DNA from: Planctomycetota bacterium | GTDB taxonomy: Bacteria; Planctomycetota; Phycisphaerae; WQYP01 | NCBI GenBank assembly: GCA_021780285.1 | Contig: JAJXZA010000086.1 | Span: 1 to 7,179 of the forward strand | Length of the DNA stretch: 7,179 nucleotides | Reading direction: 5' to 3' | Part shown: in pieces, positions 1 through 6,356 of the stretch | Position numbering within the stretch: position 1 is the stretch's first letter | Layout: every line of letters begins with the position of its first letter | Translations under genes and position numbers: made by a program | Notes under the pieces: generated by a model | Databases searched by the model: none | Told to the model about the DNA's origin: nothing | The model's input: the letters and a program-made list of their open reading frames with translations, nothing else

Positions 1-1
1 G

Positions 2-1402
2 CTAACCGCTGGCTTCCGGATATGTTGCATCAGTCGTAGTGCGCGTAAATTACAAAGCCGGCACTGGGCCCAAAGCCCGCTTGTTGAAATTGTCGAAGCG
101 GATATTTCAGACGCTGATGCGCTTGCGCCCCAATTGGCCGGTTGCGAGGCGGCATACTATCTTGTGCATTCAATGGAGGCGGCCGGCGCTGACTACGCCC
201 GGCGGGATCGTGAAATAGCAACTGCGTTTTCACGTGCTTGCGCCCAGGCCGGTGTGGGGCGGATTATATATTTAGGCGGACTGGGCGAGACCGGCGACGC
301 TTTAAGCGAGCATCTGGCTTCGCGGCGGGAAGTTGAGGAATGCCTTGCGGCCGGCGGTGTTCCGGTGACGGTGCTGCGAGCGGCGATGATTATAGGGTCC
401 GGGTCGGCGTCGTACGAAATATTGCGTTATTTGACCGAACGTTTGCCCGTGATGATCACACCGCGCTGGGTAAAAACCCAATGCCAACCCATAGCTATCC
501 GTGATGTTTTGCGATACCTGGTGCAATGTCTGAACGTGCCGGACACCATTGGCAAAACCTTCGACATTGGCGGCCCGGAGATTGTTACGTATAAGCAACT
601 GATTAATTTGATGGCCAGAGCACAATCGCTGCGACGGCGAATCATTGTGCCGGTACCGCTGCTCACGCCGCGTTTAAGCTCACTTTGGATACATCTGGTG
701 ACGCCGCTGAGCTATCGAGTGGCTCGGCCGCTGGCTGATGGTCTGAAGAATCGCGTAGTATGCCGCGATTCAAGGTCCACAGAATTGATGCCGGGACCAC
801 TGTTGACCCCGGCTGAAGCCATTGCGTTGGCTGCGGGCAAGGTTGATAGCGATGATGTTGAAACATCATGGAGCGATGCGGGCGTTATCCCCGGAGATCC
901 GGACTGGGCCGGTGGTCACGTATTTAAGGACGTGCGCACAGTAGAGGTGTCGGCCACGGCAGCGGCTACGTTTCAGGCGGCTTGCAGGGTGGGTGGTGGG
1001 CATGGTTACTATGCTGCGGACTGGTTATGGCATATTCGGGGATGGATGGACCGTTTGGTGGGTGGGCCAGGATTGCGACGCAAGCGACGCAGTTCAAGCC
1101 AGCTTAGCTATGGCGACGCGCTGGATTTTTGGCGTGTGACCGAAATACGTGAGAATGAGAGATTGCGCCTTCGCGCGGAAATGAAACTTCCGGGAGACGC
1201 TCAGTTGGAGTTTGAAGTAAAACCGGCATTGGGCAAAGCAAACAAGTGCATACTGGTTCAAACAGCTCGCTTTCGCCCCAGTGGTCTTTTGGGCCTGCTC
1301 TATTGGTATGCGGTGCTGCCGCTGCACGGTTATGTATTTCGTGGAATGCTTGGCGGAATTCGGCGCGAAGCGGAAATGCAGGGATGCAAAAATGGGCAAT
1401 AG
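2..1402 (+). CDS. YbjT-like SDR-family NAD(P)-binding protein with DUF2867 domain, 5' end missing
   Basis: The frame is open from the first bases of the window, and residues upstream of the first possible TTG start (134) still fit the family (SRSARKL, then VEIVEADISDADALAPQLAGCEAAYYLVHSM, quoted in parts: VEIVEADISD and YYLVHSM). The gene therefore starts outside the window; 466 residues are visible against about 476 for E. coli YbjT, so only the glycine-rich Rossmann start is lost. Visible residues 1-250 form an atypical short-chain dehydrogenase fold (VTVLRAAMIIGSGSASYE, then TPRWVK and GGPEIVTY). Roughly residues 310-455 match DUF2867, ending in GLLGLLYWYAVLPLHGYVFR, which may be membrane-associated. 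No catalytic YxxxK pair is evident, as is usual in atypical members, so substrate and reaction are unknown. It converges with the yqgE-like gene. The family assignment is firm; the function is not. Confidence 0.88.
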   Translation, partial: LTAGFRICCISRSARKLQSRHWAQSPLVEIVEADISDADALAPQLAGCEAAYYLVHSMEAAGADYARRDREIATAFSRACAQAGVGRIIYLGGLGETGDALSEHLASRREVEECLAAGGVPVTVLRAAMIIGSGSASYEILRYLTERLPVMITPRWVKTQCQPIAIRDVLRYLVQCLNVPDTIGKTFDIGGPEIVTYKQLINLMARAQSLRRRIIVPVPLLTPRLSSLWIHLVTPLSYRVARPLADGLKNRVVCRDSRSTELMPGPLLTPAEAIALAAGKVDSDDVETSWSDAGVIPGDPDWAGGHVFKDVRTVEVSATAAATFQAACRVGGGHGYYAADWLWHIRGWMDRLVGGPGLRRKRRSSSQLSYGDALDFWRVTEIRENERLRLRAEMKLPGDAQLEFEVKPALGKANKCILVQTARFRPSGLLGLLYWYAVLPLHGYVFRGMLGGIRREAEMQGCKNGQ

Positions 1403-1421
1403 CTGCTGGTACAAGACAGTG

Positions 1422-1460
1422 AGGCCGTACGAGCAGGAATTATAGCTGCTTACGGAGCCT
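1422..1460. terminator. Imperfect hairpin between convergent genes, possible terminator
   Basis: AGGC (1422-1425), CGTA (1426-1429) and AGCAG (1432-1436) pair with CTGCT (1446-1450), TACG (1451-1454) and GCCT (1457-1460), leaving a 9-base loop and one 2-base bulge on each side. It lies 20 bases after the stop codon of the YbjT-like gene and 63 bases beyond the stop of the opposing yqgE-like gene. No clear T-run follows on either strand, so an intrinsic terminator is only a possibility suggested by position. Confidence 0.3.
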
Positions 1461-1522
1461 TGTTGTCGCCGGAAGCGTTTGGGCGCGACTGATGAGCCTA
1501 CAGACGAGTCTAATTGTGGTAG

Positions 1523-2077
1523 CTAATTCCAACGAGGGTCATCTGGAATGGCCCAAGGTTTCAGTTGCGGGGCAATGAGTTGCTGTGCAATCAGGCGGTG
1601 CAACGACAACCATGGGTCGGCTGCCGGCCTGAAAACATTGTCGGGCGTTGCCGGCAGGGTGAGCCAGGCGGCGGCACCGAGTTCGGCCTCAAGCTGCCCG
1701 GGAGACCATCCGCTGCTTCCTGCAAAAAATAACAAAGGGGCGGTCTGCTCTTCAACAAGCTTATAAACGCTCTCGGCGGTTGTGCTGAAGTAAACTTGGG
1801 AAATCACCTTTCCCTGCGACGCATCCGGACGTTGATGCAGTACGATCAATGCGCCTTCACACGGGCCACCACAATAAAGAGGCACATCTTTGAGATGCGG
1901 CGCTTCGCCGACCTGCTTCCAAATTTGAGCCATCGTGGCTTTAAGAGGTCGGTTTAGGACTAAGCCCAAAGCCCCATCTTCATCGTGTTGTAAAATCAAT
2001 ACGATCGAATGATAAAAGTTTGGGTCGGTTAATTGCGGGCTTGCTACCAGCAGTTGTCCTTGAAGCGACTTGCGCAT
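1523..2077 (-). CDS. yqgE: YqgE/AlgH family protein (UPF0301, DUF179)
   Basis: This 184-residue protein is the normal length for the YqgE/AlgH family, a widespread single-domain family whose molecular role is unsettled; AlgH was named as a regulator of alginate in Pseudomonas. Family landmarks are in the expected order: GQLLVASPQLTDPNF at residues 7-21 with SIVLILQHDEDGALGLVLNRPL following, LYCGGPCEGALIVLHQ at 67-82, and FFAGSSGWSPGQLEAEL at 117-133 followed by AAWLTLPA. I chose the ATG at 2077 because a run of six G lies 4 bases before it; a TTG four codons further upstream would add MGGV and overlaps that run. It is the last of three minus-strand genes, 117 bases after the PLDc_N-type gene, so it may be cotranscribed or have its own promoter. 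The protein is probably cytoplasmic, with no signal peptide. The family call is very likely right. Confidence 0.92.
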   Translation of the reverse strand: MRKSLQGQLLVASPQLTDPNFYHSIVLILQHDEDGALGLVLNRPLKATMAQIWKQVGEAPHLKDVPLYCGGPCEGALIVLHQRPDASQGKVISQVYFSTTAESVYKLVEEQTAPLLFFAGSSGWSPGQLEAELGAAAWLTLPATPDNVFRPAADPWLSLHRLIAQQLIAPQLKPWAIPDDPRWN

Positions 2078-2194
2078 GACGCCCCCCAAAAAGTGCGGCG
2101 ATACAAGTTTCTACGTTCCGCTTCGGGCATGGGGCGCGGTTGCGGCTATAAATGTGTGTCGCCCTGAATGTTTAGCCTCTTTGGTCGCCACAAT

Positions 2195-2371
2195 TCACGG
2201 GTTTGATTTATACTTCAGGAAAAAGTATAGCGCGGCACCAATCAGGGGAGCTATCAAGATTACAAGAATCCAGATAACCTTTTCGAGTGTTTCGAAAGGC
2301 TTCTTGACAATATCCAGAATCATCCAGATATCCAGCGCCAGCACGAGGATTCCCAATAGTCCGTACGACAT
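2195..2371 (-). CDS. Small PLDc_N-type membrane protein, two transmembrane helices
   Basis: The product has 58 residues starting MSYGLLGILVLALDIWMI. Two hydrophobic segments (about 3-20 and 32-52) are joined by a charged loop with DIVKKPFETLEK, and the second contains WILVILIAPLIGAALYFF. This W-x-LV-I-x-x-P-x-x-G-x-x-x-Y-F pattern is that of the phospholipase D-nuclease N-terminal (PLDc_N) domain, which is often found alone as a tiny membrane protein of unknown function. There is no catalytic HKD motif, so it is not a phospholipase. The ATG is chosen over an upstream in-frame TTG (2395) because GAAGGAG lies 8 bases before it. It starts 42 bases after the stop of the secreted-protein gene on the same strand, which suggests one transcript. 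Confidence 0.82.
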   Translation of the reverse strand: MSYGLLGILVLALDIWMILDIVKKPFETLEKVIWILVILIAPLIGAALYFFLKYKSNP

Positions 2372-2379
2372 GGTTTGCA

Positions 2380-2386
2380 CTCCTTC
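2380..2386 (-). promoter_or_regulatory. Ribosome binding site of the PLDc_N-type gene
   Basis: GAAGGAG on the minus strand, 8 bases before the ATG at 2371. It lies inside the longer TTG-started frame and so decides in favour of the shorter 58-residue product. Confidence 0.7.
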
Positions 2387-2413
2387 ACATCTCAATTACA
2401 TTCATGGGGCGTG

Positions 2414-3082
2414 TTACCGCATCACCCACCGTGTGCCGAGCAGAATAATGGTCGGCTTGGCATTGATGGCCTCGCCGGGTGTTGAATAGTGTAATTCAAG
2501 CGTTTTATGGAGGATAACATGGCCTCCGGTGAGCGGGTCAGTCTGCACGGCGGTTTCGCCGCTTAACCCTGAAACGTAAATTCTAAAGCCGCGGTCCTTG
2601 CTGTTAAGGCCGGCAAATACCGCTACGCCGTCTTTGGCGTTATCGGCGCCTTGAAGCAGCCGGCCGGTGATGAGCATGGGGTTAATGATGAAAGGATTTC
2701 CGGTGAAACTCCGGATTTTAGCGAGCATGGCTGGAGTTGTGGTGACGGTGGCTGGGATAATGCGACCGGTATCGGTGACGAGATCAAACCTCGGGTTAAA
2801 GTAGATATCTTTGCCCGTATTATTGGCAACGCTGTAAGTAAAGAGCCAATAGGTCATCAATTTGGGCTGCCCATTTGTTTTGCAGACCACGGTCATGCGC
2901 AGCGGCACCCCATGACCAAAGCTCAGCTGCCAGCTTTTAGAGGCGAGCGAGGGCTCAGGAGCCAACGATTTTCGGGCACGGGCGGCTGACGTGCCGACAA
3001 TCATGCCGGCTATAAGCAGCGCAGCGGCAACGGTGGTTGCCACCAAACGTGCGGTCGAGAAGTGTCGGGTTGTGCTGTGCAT
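2414..3082 (-). CDS. Exported protein of unknown function
   Basis: The 222-residue product starts at an ATG preceded by AGGAG with an 8-base gap; a longer frame to 3130 exists but lacks such a site and would bury the signal sequence. Residues 1-12 are basic, 13-32 are hydrophobic (LVATTVAAALLIAGMIVG) and SAARA at about 32-36 offers a signal-peptidase I site; a lipoprotein cysteine is absent. The mature part is rich in beta-forming segments and includes YWLFTYSVANNTGKDIYF (78-95), DLVTDTG (100-106) and a C-terminal stretch with IYVSGLSGE (168-176) and KTLELHYSTPGE (193-204). The pattern of a tolerated 'non-covalent' beta domain with NNTGKD, TDTG and GLSGE resembles uncharacterised exported proteins I remember from planctomycetes, but I cannot name a family. 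It is the first gene of the three-gene minus-strand group. Periplasmic or envelope location is inferred from the signal peptide only. Confidence 0.78.
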   Translation of the reverse strand: MHSTTRHFSTARLVATTVAAALLIAGMIVGTSAARARKSLAPEPSLASKSWQLSFGHGVPLRMTVVCKTNGQPKLMTYWLFTYSVANNTGKDIYFNPRFDLVTDTGRIIPATVTTTPAMLAKIRSFTGNPFIINPMLITGRLLQGADNAKDGVAVFAGLNSKDRGFRIYVSGLSGETAVQTDPLTGGHVILHKTLELHYSTPGEAINAKPTIILLGTRWVMR

Positions 3083-3129
3083 ACGGCAATCTCCTGCATC
3101 CATGGCCAATCCATTGCGGCTGTGGGGCA

Positions 3130-3135
3130 ATTATA
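3130..3135 (-). promoter_or_regulatory. Candidate -10 box for the minus-strand gene group
   Basis: The minus strand reads TATAAT, a perfect sigma-70-type -10 hexamer, 47 bases upstream of the ATG of the exported-protein gene. It is flanked by GGGG (3124-3127) and CCCC (3136-3139), a small inverted repeat around the box. The -35 region is poor; the best nearby hexamer is TTGCAT at a 15-base spacing. The call is therefore based on the -10 match and its position. Confidence 0.4.
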
Positions 3136-3193
3136 CCCCGCCCGCTACCCATGCAATAGGCTAACTCTTCGGAGCCGGTTGGGCAAGGAAAAA

Positions 3194-3322
3194 ATGACCT
3201 CGGCAGGAGGCATGGTCTCGGCTAACCCGTGGGTGAAGCCTCAGCCAGCAAACTTGGCAAATGCCGACAAGCAGGAACTGCGGACGTTTGTTCTGGATTT
3301 GATACAGGTACGGTTAGCTTAG
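3194..3322 (+). CDS. Possible small protein of 42 residues, unrecognised
   Basis: An ATG with AAGGA five bases upstream opens a 42-codon frame (MTSAGGMVSANPWVKPQPAN at its start) that ends with the plausible amphipathic segment KQELRTFVLDLIQVRLA. It lies in the otherwise empty 289-base divergent region between the exported-protein gene and the acetyltransferase gene, 49 bases before the latter's ATG and on the same strand. I recognise no family. The frame is short enough to arise by chance, and the region must also hold two promoters, so this remains doubtful. Confidence 0.27.
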   Translation: MTSAGGMVSANPWVKPQPANLANADKQELRTFVLDLIQVRLA

Positions 3323-3371
3323 CCATCTCATCGGCGTTAATATTGCTGGTGTAAAATAGGAGTTGGCGGCC

Positions 3372-4370
3372 ATGATACACGACGCAATTGCCTTTGATTT
3401 GGTGCGTCCATCATCAATGGAGATGGCCCAGCGTGGTGTTGCCTGCCTGATGGCCGGGCCGGAACGTCCGGGGCAATTGTCGGCGGATGCGGCGGCAGCG
3501 CGGATGCAGGGCTTTTTGGAGTACTGTCAACACGCTCAGGTGGACCTGATGCGACAGGTCTTGGCTTTTCAGGATGGCACGATGCTGGCAAGCTGCCTGT
3601 GGGTTTTGTCCAAAGGCCGAACCGGCGCCATGTACATCCCCGATCTCATGGAGTATCCGAAATCGGCCCGGCCGGCGGGTGAGGCGCTGAAAATAGCCTC
3701 CGAAGATGCGAAGCAGGCAGGTGCTTCGATGGCGCAGGTCATGCTTGCCGCGAGCGATGTTGTCGCACCGAATACTCTTAAGTTGGCGGGGTACGACTTT
3801 TTGGCACGCTTGGCTTATTTGGAGCGAGGCAGGCATCGGTTTGGCTGGTCGCGGCGAGGGGCCTCGGCCGCATTGCCGGTTGGCTTTGACTGGCTGACTT
3901 GGACGCCTGAGAGAAGGTCTCTCTTTGAAGATGTAATTACAAAAACATATATTGATACATCTGATTGTCCAAAGCTTGCGGGTGTGCGCCATATTACGGA
4001 TGTGCTGGCGGGGCATCAGGCAGTGGGGCAATTTGATCCCAGCTTATGGCTGGTGCTGCGGCACAACGGCTCTGCAGTCGGCGCATTGTTAATGGCCCGC
4101 GTGCCGGAGCGGTCTGCTTTGGAGATTGTTTACCTTGGCGTAACGCCTGACCGGCGCGGCTGCGGGTGTGGCCGACTGCTGCTTGATAGGGCGGTGGCCG
4201 AGCACGCCCGGAGCGGTTTTAATCATCTGTCGCTTGCGGTTGATGAAGCGAATCGGCCGGCGGTGCGGCTCTATGAGTCCGCCGGTTTTGAAAATGTCGG
4301 CGAAAGACAGGTATTTTTCAGGCCGTTGGCACGCACAAGCCAGGTAATTGAACCCGCACATATCATGTAA
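3372..4370 (+). CDS. Tandem GNAT-fold N-acetyltransferase
   Basis: The 332-residue protein has a clear GNAT domain in its second half, about residues 170-320. Motif A reads IVYLGVTPDRRGCGCGRLLL (252-271, partly quoted), with the acetyl-CoA pyrophosphate loop R-x-x-G-x-G at R262-G267. Motif B contains NRPAVRLYESAGF (294-306) with the usual asparagine and tyrosine (Y301). The first half (about 9-155) looks like a degenerate second copy: ASCLWVLSKGRTGAMYIPDL is laid out like a GNAT strand pair and LKLAGYDFLARLAYLER like motif B, but no intact R-x-x-G-x-G loop is present. Two-copy GNATs of this shape include mycothiol synthase, yet nothing here fixes the acceptor substrate. ATG 3372 is preferred because TAGGAG lies 9 bases upstream; the TTG at 3363 directly abuts that site. 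It precedes the putative oriC and dnaA on the same strand. Confidence 0.88.
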   Translation: MIHDAIAFDLVRPSSMEMAQRGVACLMAGPERPGQLSADAAAARMQGFLEYCQHAQVDLMRQVLAFQDGTMLASCLWVLSKGRTGAMYIPDLMEYPKSARPAGEALKIASEDAKQAGASMAQVMLAASDVVAPNTLKLAGYDFLARLAYLERGRHRFGWSRRGASAALPVGFDWLTWTPERRSLFEDVITKTYIDTSDCPKLAGVRHITDVLAGHQAVGQFDPSLWLVLRHNGSAVGALLMARVPERSALEIVYLGVTPDRRGCGCGRLLLDRAVAEHARSGFNHLSLAVDEANRPAVRLYESAGFENVGERQVFFRPLARTSQVIEPAHIM

Positions 4371-4421
4371 CACGTTTAAAAATAAGGGTTTAACTCAATG
4401 ACCCCCGCGCAAGCAAAATAG

Positions 4422-4430
4422 TTATGCACA
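4422..4430 (+). promoter_or_regulatory. DnaA box 1, perfect consensus
   Basis: TTATGCACA matches the DnaA-box consensus TTATNCACA at every position. Confidence 0.78.
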
Positions 4431-4433
4431 ATT

Positions 4434-4442
4434 TTATGCACA
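4434..4442 (+). promoter_or_regulatory. DnaA box 2, perfect consensus
   Basis: A second TTATGCACA in the same orientation, only 3 bases after box 1. Start-to-start spacing is 12 bases, near one helical turn, which would place two DnaA molecules almost side by side on one face. Confidence 0.78.
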
Positions 4443-4455
4443 GTGACCTTTCTGA

Positions 4456-4464
4456 TTGTGCACA
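4456..4464 (+). promoter_or_regulatory. DnaA box 3, one mismatch, palindromic
   Basis: TTGTGCACA differs from TTATNCACA only at the third base. With the next base it forms the perfect palindrome TTGTGCACAA, so the same site can be read as a box on either strand. It is 22 bases from the start of box 2 and next to the A/T-rich tract. Confidence 0.55.
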
Positions 4465-4540
4465 AGCAGTGAATTAAAAAAAAAGTTTGTTCGTAAGTTA
4501 TTGCATCCACCTAGGCTTATGTGACGTGCACAAAATTCCG

Positions 4541-4790
4541 TACCTGGGGGCGTTGTGTCGCGGTGCAAGCGGTGTTAAAAGTGCTCTCGCGTGTGGGACA
4601 TGCTGCTCTTGCGACTTGCTTGGCTGTCGCATGTATCGGGCAGTGATGGCTCATGCCACGGGATAGTTTAGCCTTTCGCGCGGATTGGCCACGGATCGGG
4701 CCGCTCCATTTCATGCCAGGGATGGCTGTGTTGTAAACGTTGTCGGCCTGCGGGCTGACACAACATGCCTCGTTGGGAAAGGAGTCGCCA
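4541..4790 (+). other. Long dnaA leader, no gene seen
   Basis: About 250 bases separate the putative oriC from the dnaA start codon. I see no convincing plus-strand reading frame, no further good DnaA box and no clear -35/-10 pair. A long minus-strand frame (5248-4517) runs through it but has the look of an antisense shadow of dnaA. The dnaA promoter is presumably here or among the boxes. Confidence 0.4.
4778..4784 (+). promoter_or_regulatory. Ribosome binding site of dnaA
   Basis: AAAGGAG lies 6 bases before GTG 4791. It sits inside the longest possible frame (TTG 4740), which argues for the GTG as the true start. Confidence 0.75.
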
Positions 4791-6290
4791 GTGTCCGCTC
4801 TTGCATTGGTCATGGAAGAACCAGCCGTCATTGCTGCGCCGCGTACGGTCGAGGCCCCGTCAATCAGCGAGGTAGCCGTCCGAATGGAAGCGTTACTTCG
4901 AGGACGCATTGGAGAGGGCCGTTTTGAGCAATGGTTTGACCGCAAGGTGAGTTGGGCCTTGGCTGGCAGCACACTCCGGCTTAACGCCGCCAATGATTTT
5001 GCCGCGGCTTGGATACGCAATAAATTTTTGCCTATTCTGTTGCAAATTTCCCGCGAAGTGCTGGGCGAGCAAGCGGCGGTTGTGGTTGAATGCTCGCATG
5101 ACTCTTCCGGGCAAAATCTCGCGAACCTCAATGGCCACGATCCTTGTGCGCGGCCAACCCAGCAAATCGCATCGCCCCGAACGCCTCCACGGGCCGTGTA
5201 TGCTCCGACCGCGCAACTTAATGCAAAGTATGCGTTAGAGGACTTCATTGTCGGCGCCGGAAATCAGTTGGCGTACCAGGCGGCCATTCGGGTGGCTGAG
5301 AATCCTGGAGCCGATTACAACCCACTGTTCATTCATGGTATGTGCGGCTTGGGCAAAACGCATCTTCTGCAGGGAATCTGTCGCCGCTTCAGTCAGATGA
5401 ATCCGCATGGAAAGTGGCGCTATCTTACCGGCGAGCAGTTCACCAATGAGTTTCTTGAGGCGTTGCGCGGCAACAAGATGGACGACTTTCGCCGCAAGTT
5501 GCGCCGCGTAGATCTGCTGGTGATTGACGATGTGCATTTCTTCGGCGGCAAAAAGGCGACGCAGGAAGAGTTTCTGCATACCTTTAATCAGGTGGATTCA
5601 CAGGGGCGGCAAATTGTTTTGGCGTCTGATTGCGCGCCCCGCGAGATTATGACCCTGGCTGAGTCGTTGGCGAGCCGTTTTGTCAGCGGTATGGTGGCGC
5701 GCATAGACCCGCCTGACGTACCCACTCGTCTGGAAATATTACGGCGACGGGCGTTGCGCATGGGTTGGCAACCGGGCGAAACGGTTTTGATGCGCATTGC
5801 CAACAGCGATGCTGCCAGTGTGCGCGAATTGGAAGGATTGCTGTTGCAGGTAATGGCCGGTGGGCAGTTGCGTTGCGGCTCGGCGCTATCAGGTGCTGAA
5901 GTTTCTGAGGAAATTCGCCGCCGTACCCAAGTGTTGCTGCCCGTTGCGCCGGAGCGGATTTTGGACGAAGTTGCGGGTATGTTTGGCATTGCAAAATCCG
6001 CATTAGTGGGGCAGTCGCGTGAGCGTCTGGCGGCCGGGGTCCGAAGCATTGCTATGCATCTTATGCGCCGCCATGCAGGTATGAGCTTTCCAGAAATAGG
6101 TCGCGCCATTGGGCATCGGAATCACTCAACTGTAATCGCGGCGTGTAACCGAGTGGATGCGCAGATAGCTTCCGGTAGCCTTATCGCATGGAAAGCCGCT
6201 GATGGCGATCGTCGCGAATCGGTGGCGGCTGTGGTGCAGCGACTGGCGGCGCAACTGCGGCAACCGGCAGCCGGCGGGCGATCCATCTGA
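4791..6290 (+). CDS. dnaA: Chromosomal replication initiator protein DnaA
   Basis: This 499-residue AAA+ ATPase binds DnaA boxes and opens the origin. Domain I is at about 25-100 (FEQWFDRKVSWALAGSTLRL region), a linker with low similarity covers about 101-140, domain III is at about 145-370 and domain IV at about 385-460. Visible motifs: Walker A GMCGLGKTH (183-191), Walker B DLLVIDD (241-247) followed by VHFFGGKKATQEEFLHTFN, sensor 1 QIVLASD (274-280), arginine finger R296 in ASRFVSG, sensor 2 R345 in VRELEG, and the DNA-binding signature GHRNHSTV (441-448). The GTG start is fixed by AAAGGAG 6 bases upstream; a later ATG (4812) lacks such a site. Oddities: M184-C185 where many DnaA have G-V/T in the Walker loop, C281-A282 where SDR-x-P is common, N444 in place of the usual Asp of the RDH signature, and a C-terminal tail of about 40 residues. 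No dnaN follows. Confidence 0.97.
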   Translation: MSALALVMEEPAVIAAPRTVEAPSISEVAVRMEALLRGRIGEGRFEQWFDRKVSWALAGSTLRLNAANDFAAAWIRNKFLPILLQISREVLGEQAAVVVECSHDSSGQNLANLNGHDPCARPTQQIASPRTPPRAVYAPTAQLNAKYALEDFIVGAGNQLAYQAAIRVAENPGADYNPLFIHGMCGLGKTHLLQGICRRFSQMNPHGKWRYLTGEQFTNEFLEALRGNKMDDFRRKLRRVDLLVIDDVHFFGGKKATQEEFLHTFNQVDSQGRQIVLASDCAPREIMTLAESLASRFVSGMVARIDPPDVPTRLEILRRRALRMGWQPGETVLMRIANSDAASVRELEGLLLQVMAGGQLRCGSALSGAEVSEEIRRRTQVLLPVAPERILDEVAGMFGIAKSALVGQSRERLAAGVRSIAMHLMRRHAGMSFPEIGRAIGHRNHSTVIAACNRVDAQIASGSLIAWKAADGDRRESVAAVVQRLAAQLRQPAAGGRSI

Positions 6291-6356
6291 CATAACGCTC
6301 TTGATGGTTTTCCGAAGTGTTAACAGAGCGTCACGGGTGCTTGTTCAGGAGAATGT

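Larger units (their letters stand above)
4371..4540. other. oriC: Putative chromosomal replication origin (oriC) upstream of dnaA
   Basis: Between the acetyltransferase stop codon and the dnaA leader lie two perfect DnaA boxes (TTATGCACA at 4422-4430 and 4434-4442), a third with one mismatch (TTGTGCACA at 4456-4464, part of a 10-base palindrome) and a weak inverted fourth (CGTGCACAA, 4525-4533). An A/T-rich stretch with nine A in a row (4476-4484) directly follows box 3 and continues to about 4503, a fitting place for strand opening. A second A/T-rich patch precedes the boxes (4374-4395). Box clusters next to dnaA mark oriC in many bacteria. An alternative is that the boxes serve only dnaA autoregulation; both roles often coexist. 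The edges given here are approximate. Confidence 0.7.

Noticed and set aside
2070..2489. Plus-strand frame of 139 residues over the PLDc_N-type gene
   Set aside because: It is opposite a recognisable small membrane protein with a good ribosome site and shows no motif of its own.
3414..4031. Minus-strand frame of 205 residues inside the GNAT gene
   Set aside because: Antisense shadow rich in Arg, His and Pro; the plus-strand GNAT motifs explain the sequence.
4517..5248. Minus-strand frame of 243 residues across the dnaA leader and the 5' part of dnaA
   Set aside because: It is antisense to a certain dnaA, has a composition full of scattered Ser, Arg, Cys and Ala without any fold or motif, and lacks a recognisable family. 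It looks like a shadow frame.
5588..6109. Minus-strand frame of 173 residues inside dnaA
   Set aside because: Antisense to the conserved AAA+ and domain IV regions of dnaA, with a low-complexity Arg/Ser/Pro-rich product.
6295..6331. Inverted repeat ACGCTCT / AGAGCGT between dnaA and yjbQ
   Set aside because: Only 7 pairs around a 23-base loop and no T-run; too weak to call a terminator.
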